A stretch of 40,724 bases of DNA from an uncultured Muribaculaceae bacterium (GCA_947381945.1 CANCXM010000026.1:1-40724), one strand, 5' to 3'. Positions 14,352-24,388 are shown, counted from the stretch's first letter. Program-made: numbers and translations. The notes: generated from the letters alone by a model not told the origin.

Positions 14352-15632
14352 TTATTTTTTAATAAGGGCTTTTACATCAGCAACCGTATAGGAATTGTTG
14401 ATGAGCCAGGGTGCCTCCGAGAGATAGTAGCTTGTGCCATCGAAAAGGACGATGATGAAGTTATTGGCGCACGCTGCTGAATTCGGCTGTTTGTTCGGCG
14501 AAGCAACAAATGTTGACGGGTTCTCCGGATCTTTGACGAAGACCACGCCAGCAGCTCCCGTGCCAGGGTAGAAGCTTGAGCTTGTACCTGCGGCGAAGAG
14601 AATCAGGAAGGAGTTGCTTGCGTAGACGGTCTGTGACGAAAGGTCAAGGCTACCCTGCGACTTATTATAGGTAGCTACCAGATTGAATCCGGGGGAGATG
14701 CCTTCGATGGTTACAGTATTGCTCGCTTCGTCGGGCACGAGGTTTACATCTACGGTCGAACTGCCATAAGAGAATGTGAATGCACCTGAAAAATCACTGA
14801 TGAACGTGTAGTAAGGGGAAAGACTACCGGAAAGGTTCACTTGATTTCCATTGGAGTCTGAGCCGGAATAAGTACCGACATTCTTGGCTCCGTCAAAGGT
14901 GAAATTCAGTTCAGAGATAGTAGCACCATTGACTTCAACAGGTTGCATGAAGCGAATGCCGGTCGGGGTATGGAGAAAATATTCACCGGTTGTAGTTTCA
15001 TTGACTGTAATGTCCATGTAATTGACATCGATATCAATATCGGCTATGGCTGCCGTTGAGCCTATGGTTCCGCTGACACTGCTAAAAATCTGTTTTTCGG
15101 CGTTGGTCTTGATGCCATTCAGATATTGGGCCGGATCGGAGTCGAGGCGGTGGAGATACATGGTGTTGCCGGTGCGGTTGCCTTTGAGGGTGATGAGGTC
15201 GTCGGTGACATCCATGATGCGGAATTCGAAGTCACCGTCTAAAGCCTGGTATTGACCGGACGACGGGGTCGAGAAGTAGTGCATCAGAGAGTTGTATGAG
15301 TCGAAGCTGAGGATTGGACCGTTGTCGTCTGTGAGTTTGTAGAGACTGGTCTCGAATTTACCCGGGGCGAGCTCGCAACCGACTGTCACGTTCGATTCGT
15401 CGAATTTCACTGTGTAGACATATCCGCCATACGAAAGGTCACGGTCGGGATAATAGTCAAAAATCCATCCTTGCTGCGAGCTTGTCAGAGTGGCTTTGGC
15501 ATTGTCAAGAAATTCCTGCATACGGAGCGATGAAGGAGAATCGAAAATCTCCTCCTGGTCTTTCAGACATGAGGGAAGCAACATGCCTGAAAGAATCAAG
15601 AGAGTAAGAGGGAATATTTTAGTAAATCGCAT
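14352..15632 (-). CDS. DUF4302-family lipoprotein
   Basis: 426 residues, lipobox LLPSC (Cys22). Early residues (IFDSPSSLRMQEFLDNAKATLTSSQQGWIFDYYPDRDLSYGGYVYTVKFD) match the start of DUF4302 proteins, which recur next to SusC/SusD and the HExxH lipoprotein in Bacteroidetes operons. No enzymatic motif is visible; the protein is beta-rich with several Ser/Thr/Gly-rich strands. It is 23 bp downstream of the metallopeptidase gene and surely co-transcribed. Function is unknown; it is best viewed as a surface accessory protein of this uptake system. Identification rests on the recognised N-terminus and context. Confidence 0.8.
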   Translation of the reverse strand: MRFTKIFPLTLLILSGMLLPSCLKDQEEIFDSPSSLRMQEFLDNAKATLTSSQQGWIFDYYPDRDLSYGGYVYTVKFDESNVTVGCELAPGKFETSLYKLTDDNGPILSFDSYNSLMHYFSTPSSGQYQALDGDFEFRIMDVTDDLITLKGNRTGNTMYLHRLDSDPAQYLNGIKTNAEKQIFSSVSGTIGSTAAIADIDIDVNYMDITVNETTTGEYFLHTPTGIRFMQPVEVNGATISELNFTFDGAKNVGTYSGSDSNGNQVNLSGSLSPYYTFISDFSGAFTFSYGSSTVDVNLVPDEASNTVTIEGISPGFNLVATYNKSQGSLDLSSQTVYASNSFLILFAAGTSSSFYPGTGAAGVVFVKDPENPSTFVASPNKQPNSAACANNFIIVLFDGTSYYLSEAPWLINNSYTVADVKALIKK

Positions 15633-15655
15633 GGTTAAAATTCTTTTGGAAGGGT

Positions 15656-16564
15656 TTATTTGACTGTTATATCAGTGAGGTCAACTTTGCCAGCTGTCAC
15701 GTCGGCCTGACGGCGCTGCACCACGTCGCGCAGCTCGTCGATGTTGATGTCGAAATTGTCCTTCATGTAGTTGCGGACAATGTCGAGTTTCTGCAGGATG
15801 AGGCTCTGGCTGTCGGCAGAGCCTGCGGCAAGCATTGCATTCCAGTCAGCCTCGCTGTTGGTGATGTAGATTGACAGCATCTCGGCGAAGTCTTCCTGAT
15901 AGGAGTGCTGTGAGTAGGCGGAGATGAAACCGTTGTTGATATAATATGACTGTTCGTCAAACGGCTCCTCGCTCCAGAGGTCGGCCACATAGCCTGTGCC
16001 GGTCACGAGCTGGAAGTCAGCCGGGATTGACTTGGTCTGGTTGAGGATGTGGGTGAACTCGTGGTGGATGGTCTTGAAATAATAGTGGTTGAGGAGCGCT
16101 GCGCTTCCGAGATAGTCGGGCAGGTAGTTGAGACCTGCAAGGAAGATTTTACGGCCACCCTCGGCGGTACCGAGAATGATGGTGCCGTTGTTGCGGTATT
16201 CCCATTCGCCTACGGTGTAGAACATCTTGGGGAAGTAGCTGCAGGTGAAATCAGTGCCTGCGACTTCGTTGTAGGTCTCGACGCAGAGATACTTCACGAG
16301 GTGGGCCATCACGATGGCATCGTCGTAGCGCGCGGGGACGAGATAGTAGTTGAAATCACCCTCGATGTCCTCGTAGCGGTATTTGAAGTCGATGTTGTAG
16401 GGCTGGTTGAAGTTCACTTTGAGCCACTTGTCAAAATCATTCTCGACGGTGTTGCCTGAGGTGATGACGCTGTAGCTTGTGTCAGGGTCATCGGAGTCAC
16501 AGCCGGTGAACGCGAAGGCTGAGATGAGGAGAAGTCCGAGTAGAAATATATTGCTCTTTTTCAT
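15656..16564 (-). CDS. Zinc metallohydrolase lipoprotein of a SusC/SusD operon
   Basis: 302 residues, lipobox AFTGC (Cys22). It carries an HExxH zinc motif, HEFTH (residues 168-172), within TIHHEFTHILNQTKSIP, and the third zinc ligand is expected downstream, near NNGFISAYSQHSYQEDFAEMLSIY. This matches the family named substrate import-associated zinc metallohydrolase lipoprotein (TIGR04549 type), which occurs with SusC, SusD and DUF4302. Its presence suggests that the operon imports peptides or glycopeptides, with the enzyme clipping protein at the cell surface, rather than a simple glycan. It lies 21 bp after SusD. The active site looks intact; the substrate is unknown. Confidence 0.88.
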   Translation of the reverse strand: MKKSNIFLLGLLLISAFAFTGCDSDDPDTSYSVITSGNTVENDFDKWLKVNFNQPYNIDFKYRYEDIEGDFNYYLVPARYDDAIVMAHLVKYLCVETYNEVAGTDFTCSYFPKMFYTVGEWEYRNNGTIILGTAEGGRKIFLAGLNYLPDYLGSAALLNHYYFKTIHHEFTHILNQTKSIPADFQLVTGTGYVADLWSEEPFDEQSYYINNGFISAYSQHSYQEDFAEMLSIYITNSEADWNAMLAAGSADSQSLILQKLDIVRNYMKDNFDINIDELRDVVQRRQADVTAGKVDLTDITVK

Positions 16565-16585
16565 TGTAAGCTTTCTTTGGATGGT

Positions 16586-18184
16586 TTAGTTTTTTACTTC
16601 GTCCTTGCGGGGATTGGGGGTGAATTCTGCATCGCGGACTTTCTGCGGAATCTGAACCACGCGGCGGAGGTCGTCCTTGCCGATGAAGTCGGTTGCGAGT
16701 GCCGGAAGGCCGGATGCATTCATGAGACGGCGGGGATACTCGATGCCGTAACGCTTGATGTCAAACCAGCGGAGGCCGTGGTGGAGGGTCTCCATGCGGC
16801 GGAAACCGAGCATACACTGGAGCATACATTCCTGGGTGGAGCCTTCGGCTGCGATTGCGAACGCAGGGTTGAGATGCTTCTTGATTGTCGATGAGAGGCC
16901 GTCGGTGTAAGAGTAGTCGCAAGAGTTGTAGAACGACGTGATTGATGCCGGGGTAAGGGTCATCGTGCTCTTGGTGACATTCTGCATCCACATAGTCAGG
17001 TCGGCAGCAGCTTCGTCGAAGCGGTTGAGCATGATGTAGGCTTCGGCGCGGTTGAGGAGAACCTCGTCGGTTGTGAAAGCCGGGTAGACGGTGTGGCGGT
17101 AGCCTGTCTGAGCCACGATGTCGGTGTACTCGAAGAGGTAGGGGCATTTCCAGATGATGACCTTGTCAAGATTGGTGCCTGAATAGACGCGGGGAGCGAC
17201 GCGGAACTGGGAGTAGCCGCCCCAGATGTTTGTCGCGCGGACATCTTCGTTGCTTGCGATATAGGCGCCGTGGGAATATTTGCTGTTGGTGTAATATGCG
17301 CCGTAGCTGAGGCCGAGTGCCGAATATGCGGTCATGAGAAGCAGGTTGGCATTGCTGGAAGCGTTGATATACTCATTTGCCTGTGCGGTCTGGTTGGCCG
17401 GCATGGCAGCGATAGCGGCCCAGTCGCGGAGCATGGTCTGCGGCTGTGAGCCAAGGCAGCGGTCAGCAGCCCGGATGGCTTTTTCCCATTGCTCGGTGTA
17501 GACATAGAAGCGGTTGGCGAAAGCGTAGGCGGCTTTGGTGTTGAAGTGATACTTCGGCACTGAATAGTAGGAGTCGGATACTCTTTCCAGCCCTTCTTCA
17601 AGGTCGGTTTCGATTTTGGTGTAGAGTTCGGCGAGGTTTCCGCGCTCGTATTTCGGCATGAGTTCGGTCTCAGGCTCTTCCATATAGGGGAGGCCGAGGT
17701 CGTTGGCCGCATTGGTTGTCCAATGGTTGCAGAAGAGGTTAGCAAGCATAAAGTGGCTGTAGGCACGGCAGAGGAGGGCCTCACCTCTCATGGCAGAGAG
17801 ATTTGCAGTCTTGTCCGGACCACCAAGTTCGTCGATAGCCTTCAGAGCTTCGTTGGCAGAGGCGATGGCAGTGTAGGCTGATTCCCAGAATGAATTCATT
17901 GATTCATTGTCGGTCTCGGATTCATCCTTGAAATTATAGGTGTCGTCGAGCCAGCGGGTGGTATAGGGGTTGTTGTCGCCGTAATTGTCTGTGTTGTCGG
18001 AGAGAAGTTCGGCTACATAGCAGTAGTCATGGTCAAAATAGGCAGAGACAAGGAGGCTCTTGATTTTGTCCTCGGTGTCGACAGTCGCGCGGTTGTCCGG
18101 CATTGTGTCGAGGAAGTCGTCACAGGCGGTGAAGGCGAGTGTCGGGAGTGTCAGCGCGAAAGCGTATTTTATATATTTGTTCAT
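16586..18184 (-). CDS. SusD/RagB-family nutrient-binding lipoprotein
   Basis: 532 residues with lipobox LAFTAC (Cys21) followed by DDFLDTMPDNRA, the standard SusD start. SusD-like proteins sit as a lid on the outer face of the SusC channel and bind the ligand. Family features are the TPR-type helices (AYTAIASANEALKAIDELGG, AMRGEALLCRAYSHFMLANLFC) and the C-terminal segment with FRRMETLHHGLRWFDIKRYGIEYPRR. The gene starts 21 bp downstream of SusC and precedes the metallopeptidase, the normal order. Ligand type cannot be read from sequence; the operon context hints at protein-derived material. Confidence 0.95.
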   Translation of the reverse strand: MNKYIKYAFALTLPTLAFTACDDFLDTMPDNRATVDTEDKIKSLLVSAYFDHDYCYVAELLSDNTDNYGDNNPYTTRWLDDTYNFKDESETDNESMNSFWESAYTAIASANEALKAIDELGGPDKTANLSAMRGEALLCRAYSHFMLANLFCNHWTTNAANDLGLPYMEEPETELMPKYERGNLAELYTKIETDLEEGLERVSDSYYSVPKYHFNTKAAYAFANRFYVYTEQWEKAIRAADRCLGSQPQTMLRDWAAIAAMPANQTAQANEYINASSNANLLLMTAYSALGLSYGAYYTNSKYSHGAYIASNEDVRATNIWGGYSQFRVAPRVYSGTNLDKVIIWKCPYLFEYTDIVAQTGYRHTVYPAFTTDEVLLNRAEAYIMLNRFDEAAADLTMWMQNVTKSTMTLTPASITSFYNSCDYSYTDGLSSTIKKHLNPAFAIAAEGSTQECMLQCMLGFRRMETLHHGLRWFDIKRYGIEYPRRLMNASGLPALATDFIGKDDLRRVVQIPQKVRDAEFTPNPRKDEVKN

Positions 18185-18205
18185 TATGATATTTCTTTCA
18201 GAGGG

Positions 18206-21200
18206 TTAGAAACCGAAGTTGACTGTGAGAGTGAACTGTTTGGGAGTCGGGGCAGCCACACCGCCGGTGTTGAAGAACTCGGGATCCTGTCCGTTGAGCT
18301 TCTTGTCGGCATAGATGAGGAAGAGGTTTGTGGCCTGGAGTTTCACCATGCAGTTGGTCATGCGCATGGCCTGGACAGCCTTGCGGGGGAATTCGTAGGA
18401 AACGGAGATTTCCTTCATGCGGATGAAGTCACCCTTGGCAATGCGCTCGGTCGAGTAGTTGTAGGCATTGTAGGCGTAGGAGAGGTGGGAGTCATTCTTG
18501 TTCTGACGCTGTGAGGCGATGACAGGAACGGTTGTGCGGTTTTCGTCGCCTGACACTGTCCAGCGGTTGAGGAATTCCTTGGGTGTGGCGGTGAGGTCGG
18601 TGTAGGTGTTCTTGAACACCGGGTCAAGACGGACTACATTTCCGAACGAATAGGTGATGTAGACGTTGAGTGAGATTCCTTTGTAGCGGAAGATGTTGCC
18701 GAACGAACCGACGTCTGTCGGGTCGATGCTGCCGGAATATTCAAGGAATTTCAGTTTCTCGGGGTCGGAGGTCTGGAAGTAGATGCCGGTGGTCGAGATG
18801 TTGCCGTCCTGGTCAAGGAAGGTGGGGAGACCTTCGTCGTTAAGACCCTTGAAGGGGATTGAGAAGAGCGAGCGCACGGGGTAGCCTTCCTGGGCGAAAC
18901 CGTTGCCCGACACGAGGTCCATCAAGCGTTTGGTGGTCTTGAGGTCGGTCACCTTGTTCTTTGAGTGGGAGTAGATGAAGTTGGTGGTCCATGTGAAGTC
19001 GCGGGTGACGATGTTGCGTGTTGTGAGCGAGATTTCGACACCGTGTGATCTCATTGATGCGATGTTGCCGAACTTCTGTATCTGTCCGCCGATACCCTGG
19101 GTGGTGGCCACGCCGATGAGGTCGTAGTTGTTACGCTTGTACCAGTCGAATTCGAAGTTGATGCGGTTGTCGATGAAGCCTGTCGAGAGACCGAGGTTGA
19201 GCTCGTGTTTCTTCTCGTAGGTGAGGTCGCCGTTACCGAGCGCGCTCACATAGAGTTGGCTTTCGTTGACACCCGCGAAGGGTCGCCAGGGGTTGCTTGA
19301 GCCGATGATGGCGTAGGCGTTGCTGACTGAGGGACGGTCGCCGGTGAGCGAGTAGGAACCCTTGAGTGTAAGGTGGCTCCATGTCGGGTTGAAGGATGAC
19401 CACCATGATTCTTCATGGGCGTTCCAAGATGCCGATACGTTCCATGTCGGAAGCCAGCGGGCCGAACGGCTCTTGCCGAGGAAGTTGGTGCCTTCGTAGC
19501 GGATTGTTCCGTTGAGGTTGTAGCGGCCTTTGTAGGAATATGTCGCGTTGGCGAAGAATGCGGCACTGCGTTCGCGGGCGTTGTTGAGATAGTAATATTC
19601 GGTGTTTTCCTCCATGCCGCGTTTGAACACCTGGTAGGCGTAGTTGGCAACTTCACCCATCTTGTACTGTTCGCCCCAGCCGCGGAACCATGTCGAGTGA
19701 CGGTCGACAGAGTTGGTTTCCATACCGGCATAGAGGTTGACGATGTGGTCATCGGCATATACGTCGTTGTAACGTGCGGCGGCGCGGATGTCCCACTTGA
19801 ACATGCTGCGGTCGGTGCGTTCGTAGATACCGCCGTTGGGAAGTATGCTGATCGGGAGGGCATAGACGTTGTCGGGGTCCTTGTAGAGAAGCGGGTTCTT
19901 GTCGCGGATGGCCGAGGTCGGCATGGCGCGGTATGCTTCTGCCTGGTTGGAGTCGTCCTTGATGAAGTGTTCCTGGGAGGTCGCTGTGTTCTGTACACCG
20001 CCGAGGAGCGAGAGCTCGACTTTCTTGATGGGCTTGTAGGTGAGGATACCGGTCAGACGGAAGTCGTTCACGCCAAGCTTCATGTAGTTGTTCTTCAGCT
20101 CGTGCATGATGTTGAAGGGCGCATAGTTGCGGGTGTAGAATTCAGCCGCGTCAAGTGTGCGCGAGGTGTTCATCGAATAGGAGTAGGGGTTGATGTCGAA
20201 GTCGCGCTTGACTTCGCCGGTCACCATGTCGGTCTCGCTTCCGAGAGTGCCGGGAGCTTTCTGCTTGCGGAAAGATGCGTTGCTGATGAGGTTGAACGAC
20301 ACCTTGTCGGAAATGTTGAAGTTTGAATTCAGGTTTGCGGTGTAGCGCTGGACAGTGCTCTGTTTGTACCATCCCGGATCATACATGACACTGGCGGATA
20401 CATAGTGCTGCGCTTTATCCGTACCTGACGAAAGGCTGACGGAGTGGTTCTGCATCACGGCGTTGGAGAAGAGTTCGTCGAACCAGTCGGTGTTGCGGTA
20501 CTCTGCCGCTCTGAGATACTGGTCGCGTGCCTCCTTGGTGTTGGGAAGACCGAACTGGCCGGAGGTGGCGTCATACTGGGAAATCAACTGATACATCTTG
20601 CCATAGACACCGCTGGTGGAGGCGTTGGCGATTTCAGCATAGTTGAGATAGCCTTTTTTCGCGAGTTCCTGATACACGCCCATCTGGTCCTGCGAGTTCA
20701 TGATGTTGAATGTGCTGTAGCTGGGCTTCAGGCGCATGGTGAATTCACCGGTGTAGCTCACGGAGTTGCGTCCGGCCTTACCTTTCTTGGTGGTCACGAC
20801 AATCACACCCGCCATTGCGCGCGCACCGTAGATTGAGGTTGCGGAACCGTCCTTGAGGATGTCGAAGCTCTCGATGTCATCGGCATTGAGGCCTGCGATT
20901 GCAGATGAGATGAGGGTCTCGGCGTTACCTGAAGAGAGGTCGTCGGCCGAAACGTTGGTCACATCCTCCATGATTACACCGTCGACAACCCACAGCGGCT
21001 TGGAGCTACCGTAGATTGACGTTGCACCGCGCACACGGATTTTGGGAGCTGTACCGAAGGTGCCGGAAACGTTCTGGACCGACACACCTGCTGCACGGCC
21101 TTCAAGGCTTCGGCTGATGTCGGCCATACCGCTGATGCGGGCGTCCTGGGCATCAATTTTTGTTGCCGCACCGGTGAAGAGGCGTTTGTCCATCTTCTGC

Positions 21201-21528
21201 ATACCGGTCACGACGACTTCGCCGAGTTCCTCGGCTGCGGAGGAGAGCTGGATGGTCATTTTGTCCGAAGTAATCGCTACTTCGGCCGGTTTCATGCCTA
21301 TATAGGTGACTACTAACGTTTTAGAATTGGGGGGGTGGAAATTGTAAACAAGCCGTCGACATCCGTGACCGTCTGGATCTTGGTCCCTTTGACAGTCACT
21401 GTCGCACCCACGATCGGCTCTTTGTCCTCAGCCGATATTACCTCACCGGTGACTTTCCGGCTTTGGGCTGCTGTAAGTCCGATACCCGTAAGTATCATGA
21501 CTATGAGCATGAATAGGGTCTTTTTCAT
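18206..21528 (-). CDS. SusC/RagA-family TonB-dependent transporter, frameshifted near the N-terminus
   Basis: About 1100 residues if the frame is restored. It starts MKKTLFMLIVM with a signal peptide ending at TAAQS (a GTG six bases earlier is less likely). The N-terminal carboxypeptidase-regulatory-like domain (KVTGEVISAEDKEPIVGATVTVKGTKIQTVTDVDGLFTIS) then runs into seven G at 21329-21335 (C on the coding strand), where the frame breaks and stops at 21313. One more base restores TPPNSKTLVVTYIGMKPAEV and the rest: a TonB-box-like EVVVTG, the plug (GRAAGVSVQNVSG, KIRVRGATSIYGSSKPLWVVDGV) and a long barrel ending LTVNFGF. The product pairs with SusD for TonB-powered uptake. The break may be a sequencing error, a recent mutation or a slippage switch. 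As written only a 71-residue fragment is made from the native start. Confidence 0.93.
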
Positions 21529-21574
21529 AAACACTGCGAAACAATAAATATTAGAGGTTAAAAATATGTTATGA

Positions 21575-21630
21575 CATTGCGGAAAAATACCGCAAATGTT
21601 ATTTGTTTTAACTGTTGATGCGCAAATTTA
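21575..21630 (-). promoter_or_regulatory. SusC -7 box and leader hairpin
   Basis: TAAATTTG on the minus strand (21623-21630) fits the -7 element, with no good -33 TTG, which suggests help from an activator or alternative sigma factor. The leader has a hairpin TTGCGG/CCGCAA (21577-21582 with 21590-21595), 47 nt ahead of the start codon. No regulator gene adjoins the operon. Confidence 0.45.
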
Positions 21631-21769
21631 AATATAATTTTCATAAAAATGCTTATGTTTGCAAGAAAAATGTTAGATTTTAACCTAAAAATGTGATAAA
21701 TTCATTGTTTTAGCGATGAAAAAGATGTTTTTTGTCAGTTTTGGCGCTTGCGAAGAGCTTTGTTAATGA

Positions 21770-21884
21770 TGTATAAAAAACAAAGGAGGAGTTAAGACCT
21801 GGGTCCTAACTCCTCCCCTCACGTTTCAACTATTTATTTATGAGAGCCTCAGTACCCAATTTCACAATTCGGTAAAGAGGACGA
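21770..21884 (-). ncRNA. Candidate small RNA (three hairpins plus intrinsic terminator) upstream of SusC
   Basis: Read on the minus strand: hairpin 1 (21880 to 21847) is CCTC-TT-TACC-G-AATT-GTGA-AATT-G-GGTA-CT-GAGG, a nearly perfect stem with a GTGA tetraloop. Hairpin 2 pairs CTCTCA (21846-21841) with TGAGGG (21821-21816). Hairpin 3 (21816 to 21785, GGAGGAGTTA against TAACTCCTCC) is followed by TTTGTTTTTTATAC, a textbook terminator. A near-consensus -7 (TAAATTTA, 21891-21898) would start transcription around 21884, giving an RNA of about 115 nt. No protein frame fits. Alternatives are an attenuated SusC leader or merely a recG-distal terminator. I do not recognise the RNA family. Confidence 0.5.
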
Positions 21885-22118
21885 GGGATGTAAATTTAGA
21901 TTTTTATGCTTTGAGCTTCTTTATCTTTACTTACACTATTAAAACAACTGAGACCCTGCTTTGAAGCATGTCAGTGCGCTAAAAGTCATTAAAAAACGTC
22001 AACTGAAGAGGCTATTTTAACCTAATTGTTAAAATCGGAATTCAATACTTTAATGATGGTGATGTCGGGTGGGAATTGACTTGCCGAAATTTGCAGTTGC
22101 GTGGCAACTGATGAGGAA

Positions 22119-22209
22119 GGACAAAAGTCCAAAAGCAACAGAATGTATGAATATCAATGCTGTCTAAGCGTGATACTCCATGACTTCTGTTTCTTTTGAA
22201 CTTTTGTTC
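22119..22209. repeat. Imperfect 25-bp inverted repeat downstream of recG
   Basis: Arm 22119-22143 pairs with 22185-22209 at 22 of 25 positions (core ACAAAAGT-CAAAAG-AACAGAA). It lies 14 bp after the recG stop codon. Arms are purine-rich and internally repetitive, like those at 934, 6882 and 31424. Confidence 0.75.
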
Positions 22210-22223
22210 TTTTGTATCTCCTC

Positions 22224-24317
22224 TCAGGATATGCGCGACCAGTCGCGGATGCGGGTGGTGAGGAGGCTGAGCTGCGAACGGATGAGGGCGTTGGCCGGTT
22301 GCTGAAGTTCGGGGTCGATGTCGAGGATTGCGGCTGCTGCATCGCGTGCGAGCTGCACTATCTGACCGTCTGTCGCGAGGTTGGCTATGTGGAGGTCGAT
22401 GGGCATTCCGCTCTGCATTGTGCCTTCGATGTCGCCGGGACCGCGCATCTGCATGTCGGCCTCGGCTATCGCGAAGCCGTCGGTGGTGGCAGTCATGAGT
22501 TCGAGGCGCTTGCGGGTGTCTTTGGCAATCTTGTGTTTCGACATCAGGATACAATAACTCTGTCCCTCGCCACGACCTACGCGGCCACGCAATTGGTGGA
22601 GCTGCGAGAGGCCGAAGCGTTCGGCATTCTCGATGAGCATTGTCGTCGCATTTGGGACATTCACACCGACTTCGATGACGGTCGTGGCTACCATGATGTG
22701 GGCTTCGTGGGATGCGAAGAGGTTCATCTGATAGTCTTTTTCCTGCGGTTTCATCTGACCGTGGACAAAGGCAACCTTGTAGTCGCGGAAGGTCTCGCAG
22801 ATGTTTTCGTAGCCTTCTTCAAGCGATTTGAGGTCGAGTTTCTCGTTTTCCTTGATGAGCGGGTAGACGATGTAGACCTGTCGGCCGAGACGCAACTGTC
22901 GGCCTATGCCTTGATAGGTCTTGAAGCGGTCCTCCTCGTAGCGCAGGAGTGTCACTATCGGTTTTCGTCCGGGTGGGAGTTCGTCGATGACCGACACGTC
23001 GAGGTCGCCGTAGACCGTCATGGCGAGTGTGCGGGGTATGGGGGTGGCGGTCATCACAAGGACATGCGGAGCAATGACGTTTTTGGTCCAGAGTTTGGCG
23101 CGCTGGGCCACTCCGAAGCGGTGTTGCTCGTCGATGACGATAAAGCCGAGGTTTTTGAAGCGCACATTGTCCTCGATGACGGCATGGGTGCCGATGAGGA
23201 TGTGAAGGGAACCGTCGGTGAGTTGCTGGTGGATTGTCTCACGTTCCTTTTTGCGTGTCGAGCCTGTGAGCAGACGGACGTTGATGCCCATTGCCGCCAC
23301 CATCTTAGTGATTGTCTCGAAGTGTTGTGTGGCGAGAATCTCGGTCGGCGCCATGAGGCAGGCCTGTGTGTTGTTGTCGAGGGCGATGAGCATACACAGC
23401 AGCGCGACGAGTGTCTTTCCCGAACCCACATCGCCTTGCAGGAGGCGGTTCATCTGCCGTCCGGTGGCCATGTCGGCGCGAATCTCCTTTATCACCCTTT
23501 TCTGTGCGTTGGTGAGCGGAAAGGGGAGGAACTGGGAGTAGAAGGTGTTGAAAAAGTGGCCTATGCGCGGGAAATGGAAGCCTTGGATGGCAGAGTTGCG
23601 GCGGCGCGCATAGTGCTGGATGTCGAGCTGGAGGTAAAAGAGTTCCTCGAATTTAAGGCGGAAGCGGGCCTGTTCGAGAATGGCCGGTGAGGGTGGATTG
23701 TGGATGGCCGAGATGGCTTCGCGGATGCCGAGGAGTTTGTAGTGGCCGATGATTTCCGGAGGAAGTGTCTCGGCCATGTTGCGTATGCCGCTGAGGATGT
23801 CGGAAACGGCAGTCGAGAATGTGCGCGATGAGAAGCCGCGGTTGCGGAGCTGTTCGGTCAGTGGATAGACGCCCCGGAAACCTCCGCGTGAGGCTGCCGC
23901 ATCGGGGGTGTCGACTTCGGGGTGAACCATGCTCCACCGTCCGTTGAAGTTGGAGGGTTTGCCGAAGAGGATGTACTCGGTGGCGGTATGGTAGAGTTGG
24001 CGTATAGCCTTGATGCGCTGGAACCATACGACTTCCATCACCGCGCTGCCGTCGGAAAACAGACCGATGAGCCGGGTCTTCGCCCCTTCCCCCTGCACGT
24101 TGAAGCTGACGAATTTGCCTTTGACTTGCAGCGATGGCATGTCGTCGCCGGCGAAGTCGATTATGCGGTAGACGGAGCGGCGGTCGATGTAGTGGGTCGG
24201 GAAGTGGAAGAGAATGTCATGATAAGTCCTTATGCCGAGATTCTTTTCAAGAAGTTCGGCACGCTTGGGGCCAATTCCACGAAGGAATTTTATGTCCATT
24301 CTTCGCAATCCGTTCAT
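22224..24317 (-). CDS. recG: ATP-dependent DNA helicase RecG
   Basis: 697 residues, the family length. RecG remodels stalled replication forks and branch-migrates Holliday junctions. The N-terminal part begins MDIKFLRGIGPKRAELLEKNLGI (helix-hairpin-helix-like) and leads into the OB-fold wedge domain (about 60-155, VKGKFVSFNVQGEG). The SF2 helicase motifs are complete: Walker A GDVGSGKT (Lys301), Walker B VIDEQHRFG (DEQH), TATPIPRT (motif III) and QLRGRVGRG (motif VI). Met7 (24299) is an alternative start. ispD lies 235 bp upstream on the same strand, separated by REP-like hairpins; co-transcription is possible but not evident. An inverted repeat follows the stop codon. Confidence 0.97.
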   Translation of the reverse strand: MNGLRRMDIKFLRGIGPKRAELLEKNLGIRTYHDILFHFPTHYIDRRSVYRIIDFAGDDMPSLQVKGKFVSFNVQGEGAKTRLIGLFSDGSAVMEVVWFQRIKAIRQLYHTATEYILFGKPSNFNGRWSMVHPEVDTPDAAASRGGFRGVYPLTEQLRNRGFSSRTFSTAVSDILSGIRNMAETLPPEIIGHYKLLGIREAISAIHNPPSPAILEQARFRLKFEELFYLQLDIQHYARRRNSAIQGFHFPRIGHFFNTFYSQFLPFPLTNAQKRVIKEIRADMATGRQMNRLLQGDVGSGKTLVALLCMLIALDNNTQACLMAPTEILATQHFETITKMVAAMGINVRLLTGSTRKKERETIHQQLTDGSLHILIGTHAVIEDNVRFKNLGFIVIDEQHRFGVAQRAKLWTKNVIAPHVLVMTATPIPRTLAMTVYGDLDVSVIDELPPGRKPIVTLLRYEEDRFKTYQGIGRQLRLGRQVYIVYPLIKENEKLDLKSLEEGYENICETFRDYKVAFVHGQMKPQEKDYQMNLFASHEAHIMVATTVIEVGVNVPNATTMLIENAERFGLSQLHQLRGRVGRGEGQSYCILMSKHKIAKDTRKRLELMTATTDGFAIAEADMQMRGPGDIEGTMQSGMPIDLHIANLATDGQIVQLARDAAAAILDIDPELQQPANALIRSQLSLLTTRIRDWSRIS

Positions 24318-24388
24318 GCTTGGGATGTCGTGATTGTGTTAGTTATCAGAGATATGCTTTAATAAGTTGTATTGCAGGATGGTAAATC

